Shown here in pieces: positions 39,845 to 48,603 of a DNA stretch of 64,000 nucleotides. The notes under the pieces are model-generated. The model searched no databases. It had not been told where the DNA came from and saw nothing but the letters and a program-made list of their open reading frames with translations. Each line of letters begins with the position of its first letter. Positions within the stretch are counted from its first letter, which is position 1. The position numbers and the translations under genes are program-made. The DNA comes from Paraburkholderia sp. FT54 (GTDB taxonomy: Bacteria; Pseudomonadota; Gammaproteobacteria; Burkholderiales; Burkholderiaceae), in NCBI RefSeq assembly GCF_031585635.1, contig NZ_CP134195.1, positions 1,240,001 through 1,304,000 on the forward strand, given 5' to 3'.

Positions 39845-40759
39845 ATGACCGAAATCACGTCCGCTTCCGCCACCGGGCGACTCGCGCCGCGTCAACGCTA
39901 TGTGCAGTGCGCGAGCGCTAGTGGCTTGCACCGTATCGCCTACACCGAGTGGGGCGACCCGGCCAATCCGCGCGTGCTGCTGTGCGTGCACGGCTTGACC
40001 CGATCAGGGCGCGATTTCGACCGCCTCGCGGAGGAGTTCGCCGGCACTTACCGCGTGGTGTGTCCGGATGTCGTGGGGCGGGGCTTGTCATCGTGGCTGG
40101 CCAACCCCAACTTCTATGCGATCCCGCAATACGTCGCCGACATGGTCACGTTGATCGCGCGCCTGAATGTCGAGACGGTGGACTGGTTCGGCACCTCGAT
40201 GGGCGGCCTGATCGGGCTTGGACTTGCCGGCCTGCCGGAAACGCCAATTCGCAGAATGTTGCTGAACGATGTCGGGCCGCATCTGGAGCCTGGCGCGGTG
40301 CAGCGCATCGGCGACTATCTGGGCAAGCCCGTGCAGTTCGAAACGTTGCAGCAAGGCATCGACTACGCGGCCTTGCTGGCGCAGACTTTTGGCCCGCTCA
40401 CGCCGGACGACTGGCGCGAGATCAACACGCCGCTTCTGCACGAACAGGACGGCAAGTGGCTGTTCCGTTACGACCCGCGTATCGCACAGCCTTTTACCGC
40501 GACCACCGAGGAAGCGTCCAGGCTCGGTGAGGCTGCGCTGTGGCATTCGCTGGCCTCGTTCCAGGGACCGGTGCTGGTGGTGCGCGGCGAGCTATCGGAT
40601 CTGCTCTCGCGTGAAACCGTTGCGAAGATGGTCGAGACCGGGCGTGCGGTGTCGAGCGCGGAAATCGCCGGCGTCGGACATGCGCCGGCGTTTCTGTCGG
40701 CCGATCAGATCGATGTCGCGAGGCAGTTCTTTATCGGACCGGCCGCCGACGCGTCATAA
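39845..40759 (+). CDS. Alpha/beta hydrolase
   Basis: 304 aa. The oxyanion region CVHGLTRSGRDFD, the nucleophile elbow WFGTSMGGLIGLGL (Ser within GTSMGG), an acid region (VVRGELSDLL) and His in GVGHAPAF give the triad. Substrate not determinable. The ATG at 39845 is chosen because it begins a conserved-looking N-terminus; the frame is open 52 codons further. It lies 83 bp upstream of ridA in the same direction. Confidence 0.83.
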   Translation: MTEITSASATGRLAPRQRYVQCASASGLHRIAYTEWGDPANPRVLLCVHGLTRSGRDFDRLAEEFAGTYRVVCPDVVGRGLSSWLANPNFYAIPQYVADMVTLIARLNVETVDWFGTSMGGLIGLGLAGLPETPIRRMLLNDVGPHLEPGAVQRIGDYLGKPVQFETLQQGIDYAALLAQTFGPLTPDDWREINTPLLHEQDGKWLFRYDPRIAQPFTATTEEASRLGEAALWHSLASFQGPVLVVRGELSDLLSRETVAKMVETGRAVSSAEIAGVGHAPAFLSADQIDVARQFFIGPAADAS

Positions 40760-40842
40760 TATCCAGTTCCGCTCGGCGTCCTTGACGGGGCGCGATGCGG
40801 ACCGCATCTCCGATCAATTTTCAAACCAACACAGGATTCGCC

Positions 40843-41196
40843 ATGGCAGTCATTCGTCACCACGTCGGCAAGCGCCTCTCGGAAATCGCCGTGCACAACG
40901 GCACCGTGTACCTCGCGGGCCAGATCGCCGAAGACGCGGATCAGGACATCACGGGTCAGACGCGCGAAGTGCTCGGCCACATCGACCGTCTGCTTGGCGA
41001 AGTGAACAGCGACAAGTCGCATTTGCTGTCGGTGCAGATCTACATCGCGGACATGGTGCATTTCGCCGGCATGAACGCCGTGTGGGACGAGTGGGTCGCG
41101 CAAGGCGCCACGCCGCCGCGCGCCACCGTCGAAGCCAAGCTCGCCAATCCGAAGTGCCTCGTCGAAATCTGCGTGGTCGCCGCGCAGCGCAGCTAA
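40843..41196 (+). CDS. RidA/YjgF-family enamine/imine deaminase
   Basis: A 117-aa member of the RidA family. It hydrolyses reactive enamines and imines such as 2-aminoacrylate. The segments VYLAGQIAEDADQDITGQT and WVAQGATPPRATVEAKLANP match; the Arg that binds substrate carboxylate is in PPRATVEA. The subgroup is unclear, as the usual CVEV-like end is LVEICVVAA. The ATG at 40843 follows an ACAGGA-like site. Confidence 0.88.
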   Translation: MAVIRHHVGKRLSEIAVHNGTVYLAGQIAEDADQDITGQTREVLGHIDRLLGEVNSDKSHLLSVQIYIADMVHFAGMNAVWDEWVAQGATPPRATVEAKLANPKCLVEICVVAAQRS

Positions 41197-41254
41197 ACCC
41201 GGCACGTGTTGTTGAAATTCCGTTGAATCGTCTGGCCCGGTGGGCCGTCGCACC

Positions 41255-43498
41255 ATGAATACCGAAACCGTTACGAGCACGCCGAACCCCCTTCCGTCTT
41301 TCGATGAAGCGATGGCGTTCGTGCGCGAACATGCGGGCGAGGTGCGGCTGTCGTCGGGCGAAATGCTGGCGGATCACGCGGCGGGTACGGCGTCGATCAT
41401 GCGCAAGCTGAACGTCGATCCGCCGGCCGTACTGGCGGCGGCGTTGTTTGCGTTGACGCCGCACCTGCAAGACCCGGAGCGCGTGATCGCCGACAATTTC
41501 GGCGAGGAAGTCGCGCAACTGGTCGGCGATGTGCGCAAGCTGCTGCGCCTTGGCACGGTGAGCCTGCGAGCCGCGCAGAATGCCATGCCCGAAGCCGGGC
41601 GCGATGCCCAGGCGGCGCGCCGCGCGCAGGTCGAGGCGCTGCGCAAGATGCTGCTCGCCTTCGCGCAGGATATTCGGGTGGTGCTGATCCGGCTTGCGTC
41701 ACGCCTGCAATCGCTGCGTTACTACGCGGCGGCGAAAATCACGCCTTCACCGGACGTGGCGCGCGAGACGCTTGATATCTATGCGCCGCTCGCCAATCGT
41801 CTGGGCATCTGGCAATTGAAGTGGGAACTCGAGGATCTCGCGTTGCGCTTCGAAGAGCCGGTGACTTACAAGCGCATTGCCAAGCTGCTCGACGAGAAGC
41901 GCGTCGAGCGCGAGAGCTATGTCGCGCAGGCTATCGAACGGCTGCAAAAGGAATTGGCCGCGGCGCATATTCGCGCGGAGGTGAGCGGCCGGCCAAAACA
42001 CATCTACAGCATCTGGCGCAAGATGCGCGGCAAGGAACTCGATTTCGCCGAACTCTACGACGTGCGCGCATTTCGCGTGATCGTGCCGGACATCAAGGAT
42101 TGCTACACGGTCCTCGGCATCGTGCATAACCTGTGGCAGCCGGTGCCCAAAGAGTTCGACGACTACATCTCGCGGCCGAAGCCGAACGGTTATAAGTCGC
42201 TGCACACGGTGGTGATCGGCGACGACGGCCGCGCGTTCGAAGTGCAGATCCGCACGCAGGAGATGCATCAGTTCGCCGAATACGGCGTGGCGGCGCATTG
42301 GCGCTACAAGGAAGCCGGCACGCGTGGTTATGGCGGCCAGTTCGCCGCCAACGAGAAGTACGACGAGAAGATCGCGTGGCTGCGTCAATTGCTCGCGTGG
42401 AAAGACGAAGTCTCCGAGGGCGAGCACGGCGAGAAGCGCGCAGCGCAGCCGTGGGAACAACTGCGCCAGGCCACGCTCGACGACGACCATATCTATGTGC
42501 TGACGCCGCAGGCGCGGGTGATTCCGTTGCCGCACGGCGCCACGCCTGTCGACTTCGCGTATCACCTGCATAGCGAACTGGGGCACCGGTGCCGTGGCGC
42601 GCGCGTCGACGGCGCGATGGTGCCGTTGAACACGCCGTTGCAAAACGGTCAGACGGTCGAGATCGTTGCGGTGAAGGAGGGCGGTCCGTCGCGCGACTGG
42701 CTCAACCCGCAACTTGGCTATCTGCAAAGTCCGCGCGCACGGCAGAAGGTGCGCGCGTGGTTCAACGCGGTCGAAGTGCAGGAACATATCGCGAGCGGCC
42801 GCGCGATGGTCGAAAAAACCTTGCAGCGTGAAGGCAAGACCTCGGTCAATCTCGATCAGCTCGCGGCCAAGCTCGGCTTCAAAACCACCGACGATCTCTT
42901 CTCGGTGGTGGGCAAGGAAGAATTCAGTTTGCGGCTCGTCGAGCAGGCGCTGCACGATGCGCCGCCGCCGGAGCCGGTGGTCGAAGCGCCGGAGCAATTC
43001 GAAAAGCGCAGCAGCGGCGCGAGCGTGGCGCGCGGCGCGTCCACGGGTGTTCTGGTGGTCGGCGTCGATGCATTGCTCACGCAACTCGCGCGCTGCTGCC
43101 GGCCTGCGCCGCCCGACGATATCTGCGGCTTCGTTACGCGCGGCAAAGGCATGTCGATTCATCGCAGCGATTGCCCGACGTTCGTCCGCATGGCCGAAAG
43201 AGCGCCCGAGCGCGTGTTGCAAACGGCGTGGTCGGCTGAGGTGATGAGCGGCCGTGGCCAGTCGGTCTATCCCGTCGATCTCTCGATCGACGCAACGGAT
43301 CGGCAGGGCCTGCTGCGCGACATTTCCGAAGTGTTCGCGCGCGAAAAAATGAACGTGATCGGCGTGAAGACGCAGACACGCCGTAACGCTGCGTTCATGC
43401 AATTTACCGTCGAGGTGTCGAGTGCGGCGCAGATTCAGCGCGCGTGTACGCTGCTCGGCGAAGTCACGGGCGTGGTGCGCGCTTCACGTAAAAGTTGA
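41255..43498 (+). CDS. relA: GTP pyrophosphokinase (p)ppGpp synthetase
   Basis: A 747-aa RelA/SpoT homologue. Order: pseudo-HD domain (about 30-200), synthetase (about 235-350; GRPKHIYSIWRKM, FRVIVPDIKDCYTVLG, and RPKPNGYKSLHTVV), TGS (about 405-465), helical and zinc-finger-like parts (CCRPAPPDDICGFVTRGKG), and a C-terminal ACT domain. The hydrolase His-Asp pair expected in an active HD domain is replaced (AAALFALTPHL). This points to monofunctional RelA rather than SpoT. It makes (p)ppGpp at starved ribosomes. The ATG at 41255 is preferred to the upstream 41240. Confidence 0.92.
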   Translation: MNTETVTSTPNPLPSFDEAMAFVREHAGEVRLSSGEMLADHAAGTASIMRKLNVDPPAVLAAALFALTPHLQDPERVIADNFGEEVAQLVGDVRKLLRLGTVSLRAAQNAMPEAGRDAQAARRAQVEALRKMLLAFAQDIRVVLIRLASRLQSLRYYAAAKITPSPDVARETLDIYAPLANRLGIWQLKWELEDLALRFEEPVTYKRIAKLLDEKRVERESYVAQAIERLQKELAAAHIRAEVSGRPKHIYSIWRKMRGKELDFAELYDVRAFRVIVPDIKDCYTVLGIVHNLWQPVPKEFDDYISRPKPNGYKSLHTVVIGDDGRAFEVQIRTQEMHQFAEYGVAAHWRYKEAGTRGYGGQFAANEKYDEKIAWLRQLLAWKDEVSEGEHGEKRAAQPWEQLRQATLDDDHIYVLTPQARVIPLPHGATPVDFAYHLHSELGHRCRGARVDGAMVPLNTPLQNGQTVEIVAVKEGGPSRDWLNPQLGYLQSPRARQKVRAWFNAVEVQEHIASGRAMVEKTLQREGKTSVNLDQLAAKLGFKTTDDLFSVVGKEEFSLRLVEQALHDAPPPEPVVEAPEQFEKRSSGASVARGASTGVLVVGVDALLTQLARCCRPAPPDDICGFVTRGKGMSIHRSDCPTFVRMAERAPERVLQTAWSAEVMSGRGQSVYPVDLSIDATDRQGLLRDISEVFAREKMNVIGVKTQTRRNAAFMQFTVEVSSAAQIQRACTLLGEVTGVVRASRKS

Positions 43499-43576
43499 TA
43501 CGCGAGTCCAGTGGACGCATCCGCTGGACGCGCCCAGGCGCGTGAGTAGAAATTTAAAGTCGGTGCATAAAAGTAC

Positions 43577-43605
43577 TTGCCAAGCGGTGTGGGGCTCCAT
43601 ATAAT
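43577..43605 (+). promoter_or_regulatory. Sigma-70 promoter of tRNA-Val
   Basis: TTGCCA (43577-43582), a 17-base spacer and a perfect TATAAT (43600-43605) lie 11 bases ahead of the mature tRNA 5' end. Confidence 0.85.
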
Positions 43606-43616
43606 CTCGTTTCTTC

Positions 43617-43693
43617 AGGCTCGTAGCTCAGCTGGTTAGAGCACCACCTTGACATGGTGGGGGTCGTTGGTTCGAGTCCAATCGAGCCTACCA
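43617..43693 (+). tRNA. tRNA-Val(GAC)
   Basis: A 77-nt cloverleaf. The acceptor stem AGGCTCG pairs with CGAGCCT, followed by A and an encoded CCA. The anticodon stem CCACC/GGTGG holds the loop TTGACAT, so the anticodon is GAC. The T-loop GTTCGAGTC is standard. It lies between relA and thrS. Confidence 0.97.
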
Positions 43694-43855
43694 ACGAAAG
43701 AGAAATTCCGGTTTTGCCGGGGTTTCGCAAACTGCAGTAAGCGCCTTCGGCGCAAAAGGCGAATACGGTTATGACACCGCGAACGTTGACCGAAACCACT
43801 TCGGAGCGACGCTAGTCGAGGACCACTTTCGCCAATGTAGTTTGCAGAAAATGTG

Positions 43856-43892
43856 AATGCGGCCCCTCGAAAGCGGGGCCGCATTTTTTTTG
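43856..43892 (+). terminator. Rho-independent terminator ahead of thrS
   Basis: An 8-bp all-GC stem GCGGCCCC/GGGGCCGC (43859-43866 with 43875-43882) is followed by a run of eight T. It sits 55 bp before the thrS ATG. It either ends the tRNA-Val transcript or acts as an attenuator in the thrS leader. The region 43694-43856 holds further small GC hairpins and no gene. Confidence 0.85.
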
Positions 43893-43946
43893 GCTTTTTT
43901 GACCTGGTTGTATGTGCCGCCGCCGGTCGGCACCACGGAGAACGCA

Positions 43947-45854
43947 ATGGTTTCGATACGTCTGCCTGACGGTTCTGTTCGACAGTACGAGCATCCGGTG
44001 ACCGTCGCCGAAGTGGCCGCGTCGATCGGCCCCGGCCTCGCGAAAGCCGCGCTCGGCGGCAAGATCGACGGTGAGCTGGTCGATACGTCCGCACTGATCG
44101 ATCACGACGTGGCACTCGCCATCGTCACCGAGAAAGATGCAGACGGTCTCGATATCATCCGTCACTCCGCGGCGCACTTGCTCGCGTACGCGGTGAAGGA
44201 TCTGTATCCGGAAGCGCAGGTCACGATCGGCCCGGTGATCAACAACGGCTTCTACTACGACTTCGCGTACAACCGTCCCTTCACGCCGGAAGATCTCGAG
44301 AAGATCGAAAAGCGCATGCAGGAACTCGCGAAGAAAGACGAGCCGGTTTCGCGTCGCGTGGTGTCGCGCGACGAAGCGGTGGACTACTTCAAGAGCATCG
44401 GCGAAAAGTACAAGGCCGAGATCATCGAATCGATTCCCGCCAGCGACGAAATCAAGCTGTACTCGCACGGCGGTTTCACCGATCTGTGCCGCGGTCCGCA
44501 CGTGCCGTCCACTGGCAAGCTGAAGGTCTTCAAGCTGATGAAGGTCGCGGGCGCCTACTGGCGCGGCGATTCGAAGAACGAACAATTGCAGCGCATCTAC
44601 GGTACGGCCTGGACGAAGAAGGAGGACCAGGAAGCGTATCTGCACATGCTCGAAGAGGCGGAGAAGCGCGACCACCGCAAGCTCGGCAAGCAGCTCGATC
44701 TGTTTCACATGCAAGACGAGTCGCCGGGCATGGTGTTCTGGCATCCGCGCGGCTGGACGCTGTGGCAGCAGGTCGAGCAGTACATGCGCCGTCGCGTGAA
44801 CGATGCGGGCTACCTTGAAATCAAGACGCCGATGATCATGGACCGCTCGCTCTGGGAAGCGTCGGGCCACTGGCAAAACTATCGTGAAAACATGTTCACG
44901 ACGGAATCGGAAAAGCGCGACTACGCGATCAAGCCGATGAACTGCCCGGGTCACGTGCAGGTGTTTAACCACGGGCTGCGCTCGTACCGCGATCTGCCGC
45001 TGCGTTACGCGGAATTCGGCTCGTGCCACCGTAATGAATCGTCGGGCGCGCTGCATGGGCTGATGCGCGTGCGCGGCTTCGTGCAGGACGACGCGCACAT
45101 TTTCTGTACCGAAGACCAGTTCATCAGCGAATCGATCGCGTTCAATACGCTGGCGATGAGCGTCTACAAGGATTTCGGCTTCGACAATGTCGAGATCAAG
45201 CTGTCGCTGCGCCCGGATGCGCGCGCCGGTACGGACGAGACGTGGGATCGCGCGGAACAGGGTCTGCGCGAGGCGCTGACGGCCTGCGGCGTGACGTGGG
45301 AAGAATTGGCGGGCGAGGGTGCGTTCTACGGCCCGAAGGTCGAGTATCACATCAAGGACGCGCTTGGTCGCTCGTGGCAATGCGGCACGTTGCAGCTCGA
45401 TATGGTGCTGCCGGAGCGGCTGGGCGCTGAATATGTCGCTGAAGATAACAGCCGTCGACGTCCGATCATGCTGCACCGTGCAATCGTCGGATCAATGGAG
45501 CGGTTCCTCGGCATTCTGATCGAGCACCATGCTGGCGCAATGCCCGCATGGCTTGCTCCGATGCAGGTCGTCGTGATGAATATCGCGGAAAGTCAGACCG
45601 AATATGCGCAATCTCTAGCCCAATCGTTGCAAAAACAAGGGGTTAGAGTAGAGGCCGATTTGCGCAACGAGAAGATTAGCTATAAAATACGCGAGCACAC
45701 GCTGGAAAAGGTGCCGTACCTGCTTGTGGTCGGCGACAAAGAGCGTGAAGCCCAAACAGTAGCCGTGCGTGCCCGTGGTGGTGTCGATCTGGGCGTGATG
45801 CCTCCCGACACTTTCATTGAGCGTCTGCGCCAGGACGTGCAGTCGTTCAATTGA
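43947..45854 (+). CDS. thrS: Threonine--tRNA ligase
   Basis: A 635-aa class II synthetase. An N-terminal TGS domain (1-62) precedes the editing domain ([18 protein letters not shown], with its HxxxH-like zinc motif), a catalytic core with motif 2 ([20 protein letters not shown]) and a C-terminal anticodon domain (from about 540). It charges tRNA-Thr and clears mischarged Ser. The ATG at 43947 follows GGAG and starts the TGS fold. First gene of the thrS-infC-rpmI-rplT-pheS-pheT-ihfA-merR cluster. Confidence 0.97.
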   Translation: MVSIRLPDGSVRQYEHPVTVAEVAASIGPGLAKAALGGKIDGELVDTSALIDHDVALAIVTEKDADGLDIIRHSAAHLLAYAVKDLYPEAQVTIGPVINNGFYYDFAYNRPFTPEDLEKIEKRMQELAKKDEPVSRRVVSRDEAVDYFKSIGEKYKAEIIESIPASDEIKLYSHGGFTDLCRGPHVPSTGKLKVFKLMKVAGAYWRGDSKNEQLQRIYGTAWTKKEDQEAYLHMLEEAEKRDHRKLGKQLDLFHMQDESPGMVFWHPRGWTLWQQVEQYMRRRVNDAGYLEIKTPMIMDRSLWEASGHWQNYRENMFTTESEKRDYAIKPMNCPGHVQVFNHGLRSYRDLPLRYAEFGSCHRNESSGALHGLMRVRGFVQDDAHIFCTEDQFISESIAFNTLAMSVYKDFGFDNVEIKLSLRPDARAGTDETWDRAEQGLREALTACGVTWEELAGEGAFYGPKVEYHIKDALGRSWQCGTLQLDMVLPERLGAEYVAEDNSRRRPIMLHRAIVGSMERFLGILIEHHAGAMPAWLAPMQVVVMNIAESQTEYAQSLAQSLQKQGVRVEADLRNEKISYKIREHTLEKVPYLLVVGDKEREAQTVAVRARGGVDLGVMPPDTFIERLRQDVQSFN

Positions 45855-45886
45855 GCCACTTGGCAGCCCGGCTCGTTTTTTAATTT

Positions 45887-45905
45887 TTAGAGGAAACGTA
45901 ACATC
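45887..45905 (+). promoter_or_regulatory. Ribosome site and ATC start codon of infC
   Basis: AGAGGA at 45889-45894 is followed, after eight bases, by ATC at 45903-45905. No ATG, GTG or TTG lies in frame before the conserved N-terminus. Rare start codons on infC are the known basis of IF-3 autoregulation in enterobacteria (AUU in E. coli). Confidence 0.85.
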
Positions 45906-46427
45906 GCTACTGATAAGTCTGCGCACCGCATCAACGGTGAAATTACGGCACCCGAGGTGCGTCTGGTCGGCGTCGAGAACGAACCACTCGGCATCGTGAA
46001 ACTCGCTGATGCGTTCCGCATGTCGGAACAGCAGGACGTGGATTTGGTCGAAATCGCTCCGCAAGCGGTTCCGCCAGTTTGCCGCTTGATGGACTACGGC
46101 AAGTTCAAGTACTCGGAAGCGAAGAAGCAACACGAGGCCAAGCTGAAGCAGAAGATCGTCCAGGTCAAGGAAGTCAAATTCCGTCCGGGCACGGATGACG
46201 GCGACTACAACGTCAAGCTGCGCAACCTCATCCGCTTCCTCGACGACGGCGACAAGACGAAAATCACGTTGCGTTTCCGTGGCCGCGAAATGGCTCACCA
46301 GGAAATCGGTATGCGCATGCTCGAGCGCCTGCGCACGGACCTCGACGAAGTCGGTCAGGTCGAGCAGATGCCGAAAATGGAAGGGCGCCAGATGATCATG
46401 GTGCTCGCTCCGAAGAAAAAGAAGTAA
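45903..46427 (+). CDS. infC: Translation initiation factor IF-3
   Basis: 174 aa if translation starts at ATC 45903, which gives [19 protein letters not shown], the normal betaproteobacterial N-terminus. A GTG at 45957 would cut off this conserved part. The N-domain ([33 protein letters not shown]) and C-domain ([20 protein letters not shown]) are both intact. IF-3 binds the 30S subunit, splits ribosomes and checks start codons. The unusual start implies it limits its own synthesis. Confidence 0.95.
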   Translation: MATDKSAHRINGEITAPEVRLVGVENEPLGIVKLADAFRMSEQQDVDLVEIAPQAVPPVCRLMDYGKFKYSEAKKQHEAKLKQKIVQVKEVKFRPGTDDGDYNVKLRNLIRFLDDGDKTKITLRFRGREMAHQEIGMRMLERLRTDLDEVGQVEQMPKMEGRQMIMVLAPKKKK

Positions 46428-46688
46428 CCCGCTGGAGTGGCGGCGCATCACGTGGTGCGTGCTCCGGTTGTGAAAGACGGGTTGTGAAAGACGAAGACGA
46501 TGCGGCGCCGGGTGTCCGGTGCGGTTGTCAGCAGGTTTCGGAGCGACGTGTGTACAATGCGCGTCGCTTCCCGAAAAGCGGCTGCCGGCGGTTCAGGCGG
46601 TCTGCATACCAAGTGGAGTGGGTTTCGAAGGGCGGGTAATGGCCAATGGCCGACCGCACACCCATATCCATCAAATAATGGAGTTGTC

Positions 46689-46886
46689 ATGCCGAAGATG
46701 AAGACCAAGAAGAGTGCTGCAAAGCGCTTCGTGGTGCGTCCGGGCGGTACCGTCAAGCGCGGTCAAGCCTTCAAGCGCCACATTCTTACCAAGAAGACCA
46801 CCAAGAACAAACGCCATTTGCGCGGTTCGACGGCAGTTCATGATGCAGATATGAACTCCGTGCGCGCAATGCTGCCGTTCGCTTAA
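46689..46886 (+). CDS. rpmI: 50S ribosomal protein L35
   Basis: 65 aa, full length; [20 protein letters not shown] is the classic start. The 261-bp spacer from infC is long for this operon and may house an L20-responsive leader, as known in other bacteria; I did not identify the structure. rplT starts 29 bp downstream. Confidence 0.97.
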   Translation: MPKMKTKKSAAKRFVVRPGGTVKRGQAFKRHILTKKTTKNKRHLRGSTAVHDADMNSVRAMLPFA

Positions 46887-46915
46887 CCCTTAACCGAAAC
46901 TCATAGGAGCAAGAC

Positions 46916-47275
46916 ATGCCTCGAGTAAAACGTGGGGTTACCGCACGGGCCCGTCACAAGAAGATCATCAAGCTGGCCAAGGGTTACCGCGGCCGTCGCA
47001 ATAACGTCTATCGCATCGCCAAGCAGGCGGTCATGCGCGCAGGCCAATACGCCTACCGCGATCGCCGCAACAAGAAGCGTGTGTTCCGTGCATTGTGGAT
47101 CACGCGTATCAACGCGGCGGTGCGTCAGCACGACATGACGTACAGCGTGTTCATCAACGGCCTGAAGAAGGCTTCGATCGAACTCGACCGCAAGGTGCTG
47201 GCCGACATGGCTGTGTTCGACAAGGCTGCTTTTGCTGCGATCGTTCAGCAGGTGAAAGCCGCCGTTGCAGCCTGA
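46916..47275 (+). CDS. rplT: 50S ribosomal protein L20
   Basis: 119 aa, full length. It begins [20 protein letters not shown] and has [20 protein letters not shown]. It binds 23S rRNA early in 50S assembly and is the usual autoregulator of infC-rpmI-rplT. AGGAGC precedes the ATG. Confidence 0.98.
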
Positions 47276-47344
47276 TTGCGCTTTTGGCAATTAACACTGC
47301 GTGGTTCGTTGCAGCGAACATCCGGTAGTCTCGGTGACGCTGCA

Positions 47345-47382
47345 GCAAAAACGGGGCTCCTTACCGAGCCCCGTTTTTGTTG
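47345..47382 (+). terminator. Terminator/attenuator between rplT and pheS
   Basis: A 13-bp perfect stem (47347-47359 with 47366-47378) with a 6-base loop ends in GTTTTTG, 50 bp before pheS. In E. coli pheST is controlled by a Phe-rich leader peptide at a similar hairpin. No Phe-rich leader peptide is visible here, so simple termination or partial read-through is more likely. Confidence 0.85.
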
Positions 47383-47432
47383 GTAGAACCAGTTTGCTTC
47401 GATTGAAAACTGACGTTGAAATGATGGGATCA

Positions 47433-48446
47433 ATGGATCTGGACCAGATTGTCGCCGACGCGCAAAAAGCCTTCGCAGAAGCCTCCGACGTCACCACCCT
47501 CGAGAACGAGAAAGCGCGCTTTCTCGGCAAATCGGGTGCGCTGACCGAGCTATTGAAGGGCCTCGGCAAACTCGACCCCGAAACGCGCAAGACCGAAGGC
47601 GCACGGATCAACCTCGTCAAGCAACAAGTGGAAGCCGCGTTGACGGCCCGCCGTCAGGCGCTCGCCGACGTGCTGCTGAATCAGCGCCTCGCCGCTGAAG
47701 CCATCGACGTCACGCTGCCGGGCCGCGGCACCGGCGCAGGTAGCCTGCACCCGGTGATGCGCACGTGGGAGCGCGTCGAACAGATTTTCCGCACGATCGG
47801 ATTCGACGTGGCCGACGGCCCCGAAATCGAAACCGACTGGTATAACTTCACCTCGCTGAACAGCCCGGAAAATCACCCGGCGCGTTCCATGCAGGACACC
47901 TTCTACGTCGACGGCAAAGATGCCGACGGCCGCCAGTTGCTGTTACGCACACACACCAGCCCGATGCAGGTCCGCTACGCGCGCACCAACACGCCGCCTA
48001 TCAAGGTGATCGTGCCGGGCCGCACGTACCGTGTGGACAGCGACGCGACGCATTCACCGATGTTCAACCAGGTCGAAGGCCTGTGGATCGATGAGAACAT
48101 CAGCTTCGCGGATCTGAAGGGCGTCTACACCGACTTCCTCAAGAAATTCTTCGAGCGCGACGACATTCTCGTGCGCTTCCGTCCGTCGTACTTTCCGTTC
48201 ACCGAACCGTCGGCCGAGATCGACATGCTGTTCGAAACGGGCAAGAACGCCGGCAAGTGGCTCGAAATTTCGGGCTCGGGCCAGGTTCACCCCACGGTGA
48301 TCCGCAACATGGGCCTCGACCCGGAACGTTACATCGGCTTTGCTTTCGGCAGCGGCCTCGAGCGGCTCACCATGTTGCGTTACGGCGTGCAAGACCTGCG
48401 TCTGTTCTTCGAAAACGATCTGCGTTTCCTGCGTCAATTCGCCTGA
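47433..48446 (+). CDS. pheS: Phenylalanine--tRNA ligase alpha subunit
   Basis: A 337-aa class II catalytic subunit. An N-terminal coiled coil (1-95), motif 2-like [20 protein letters not shown], and motif 3 region [18 protein letters not shown] are present. It joins PheT as an alpha2beta2 enzyme. The ATG at 47433 gives the familiar [13 protein letters not shown] start; upstream Mets at 47421 and 47424 are alternatives. Confidence 0.96.
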   Translation: MDLDQIVADAQKAFAEASDVTTLENEKARFLGKSGALTELLKGLGKLDPETRKTEGARINLVKQQVEAALTARRQALADVLLNQRLAAEAIDVTLPGRGTGAGSLHPVMRTWERVEQIFRTIGFDVADGPEIETDWYNFTSLNSPENHPARSMQDTFYVDGKDADGRQLLLRTHTSPMQVRYARTNTPPIKVIVPGRTYRVDSDATHSPMFNQVEGLWIDENISFADLKGVYTDFLKKFFERDDILVRFRPSYFPFTEPSAEIDMLFETGKNAGKWLEISGSGQVHPTVIRNMGLDPERYIGFAFGSGLERLTMLRYGVQDLRLFFENDLRFLRQFA

Positions 48447-48603
48447 ACCGACGCGGTCGAACGCGACAAGCATAGAGCGCGGCAAGGCACGCAGTGCATG
48501 CCGCCACAGCGTCCCCGGCAGTGACTGGCGATTCTCCTGAACACCGAGTCACGCAATGCACTGCCGGACGTGGACCTAACCTGATCAGAACGTACACAGA
48601 ACC

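Noticed and set aside
47276..47345. Phe-rich leader peptide for pheST attenuation
   Set aside because: No short frame with clustered Phe codons precedes the hairpin.
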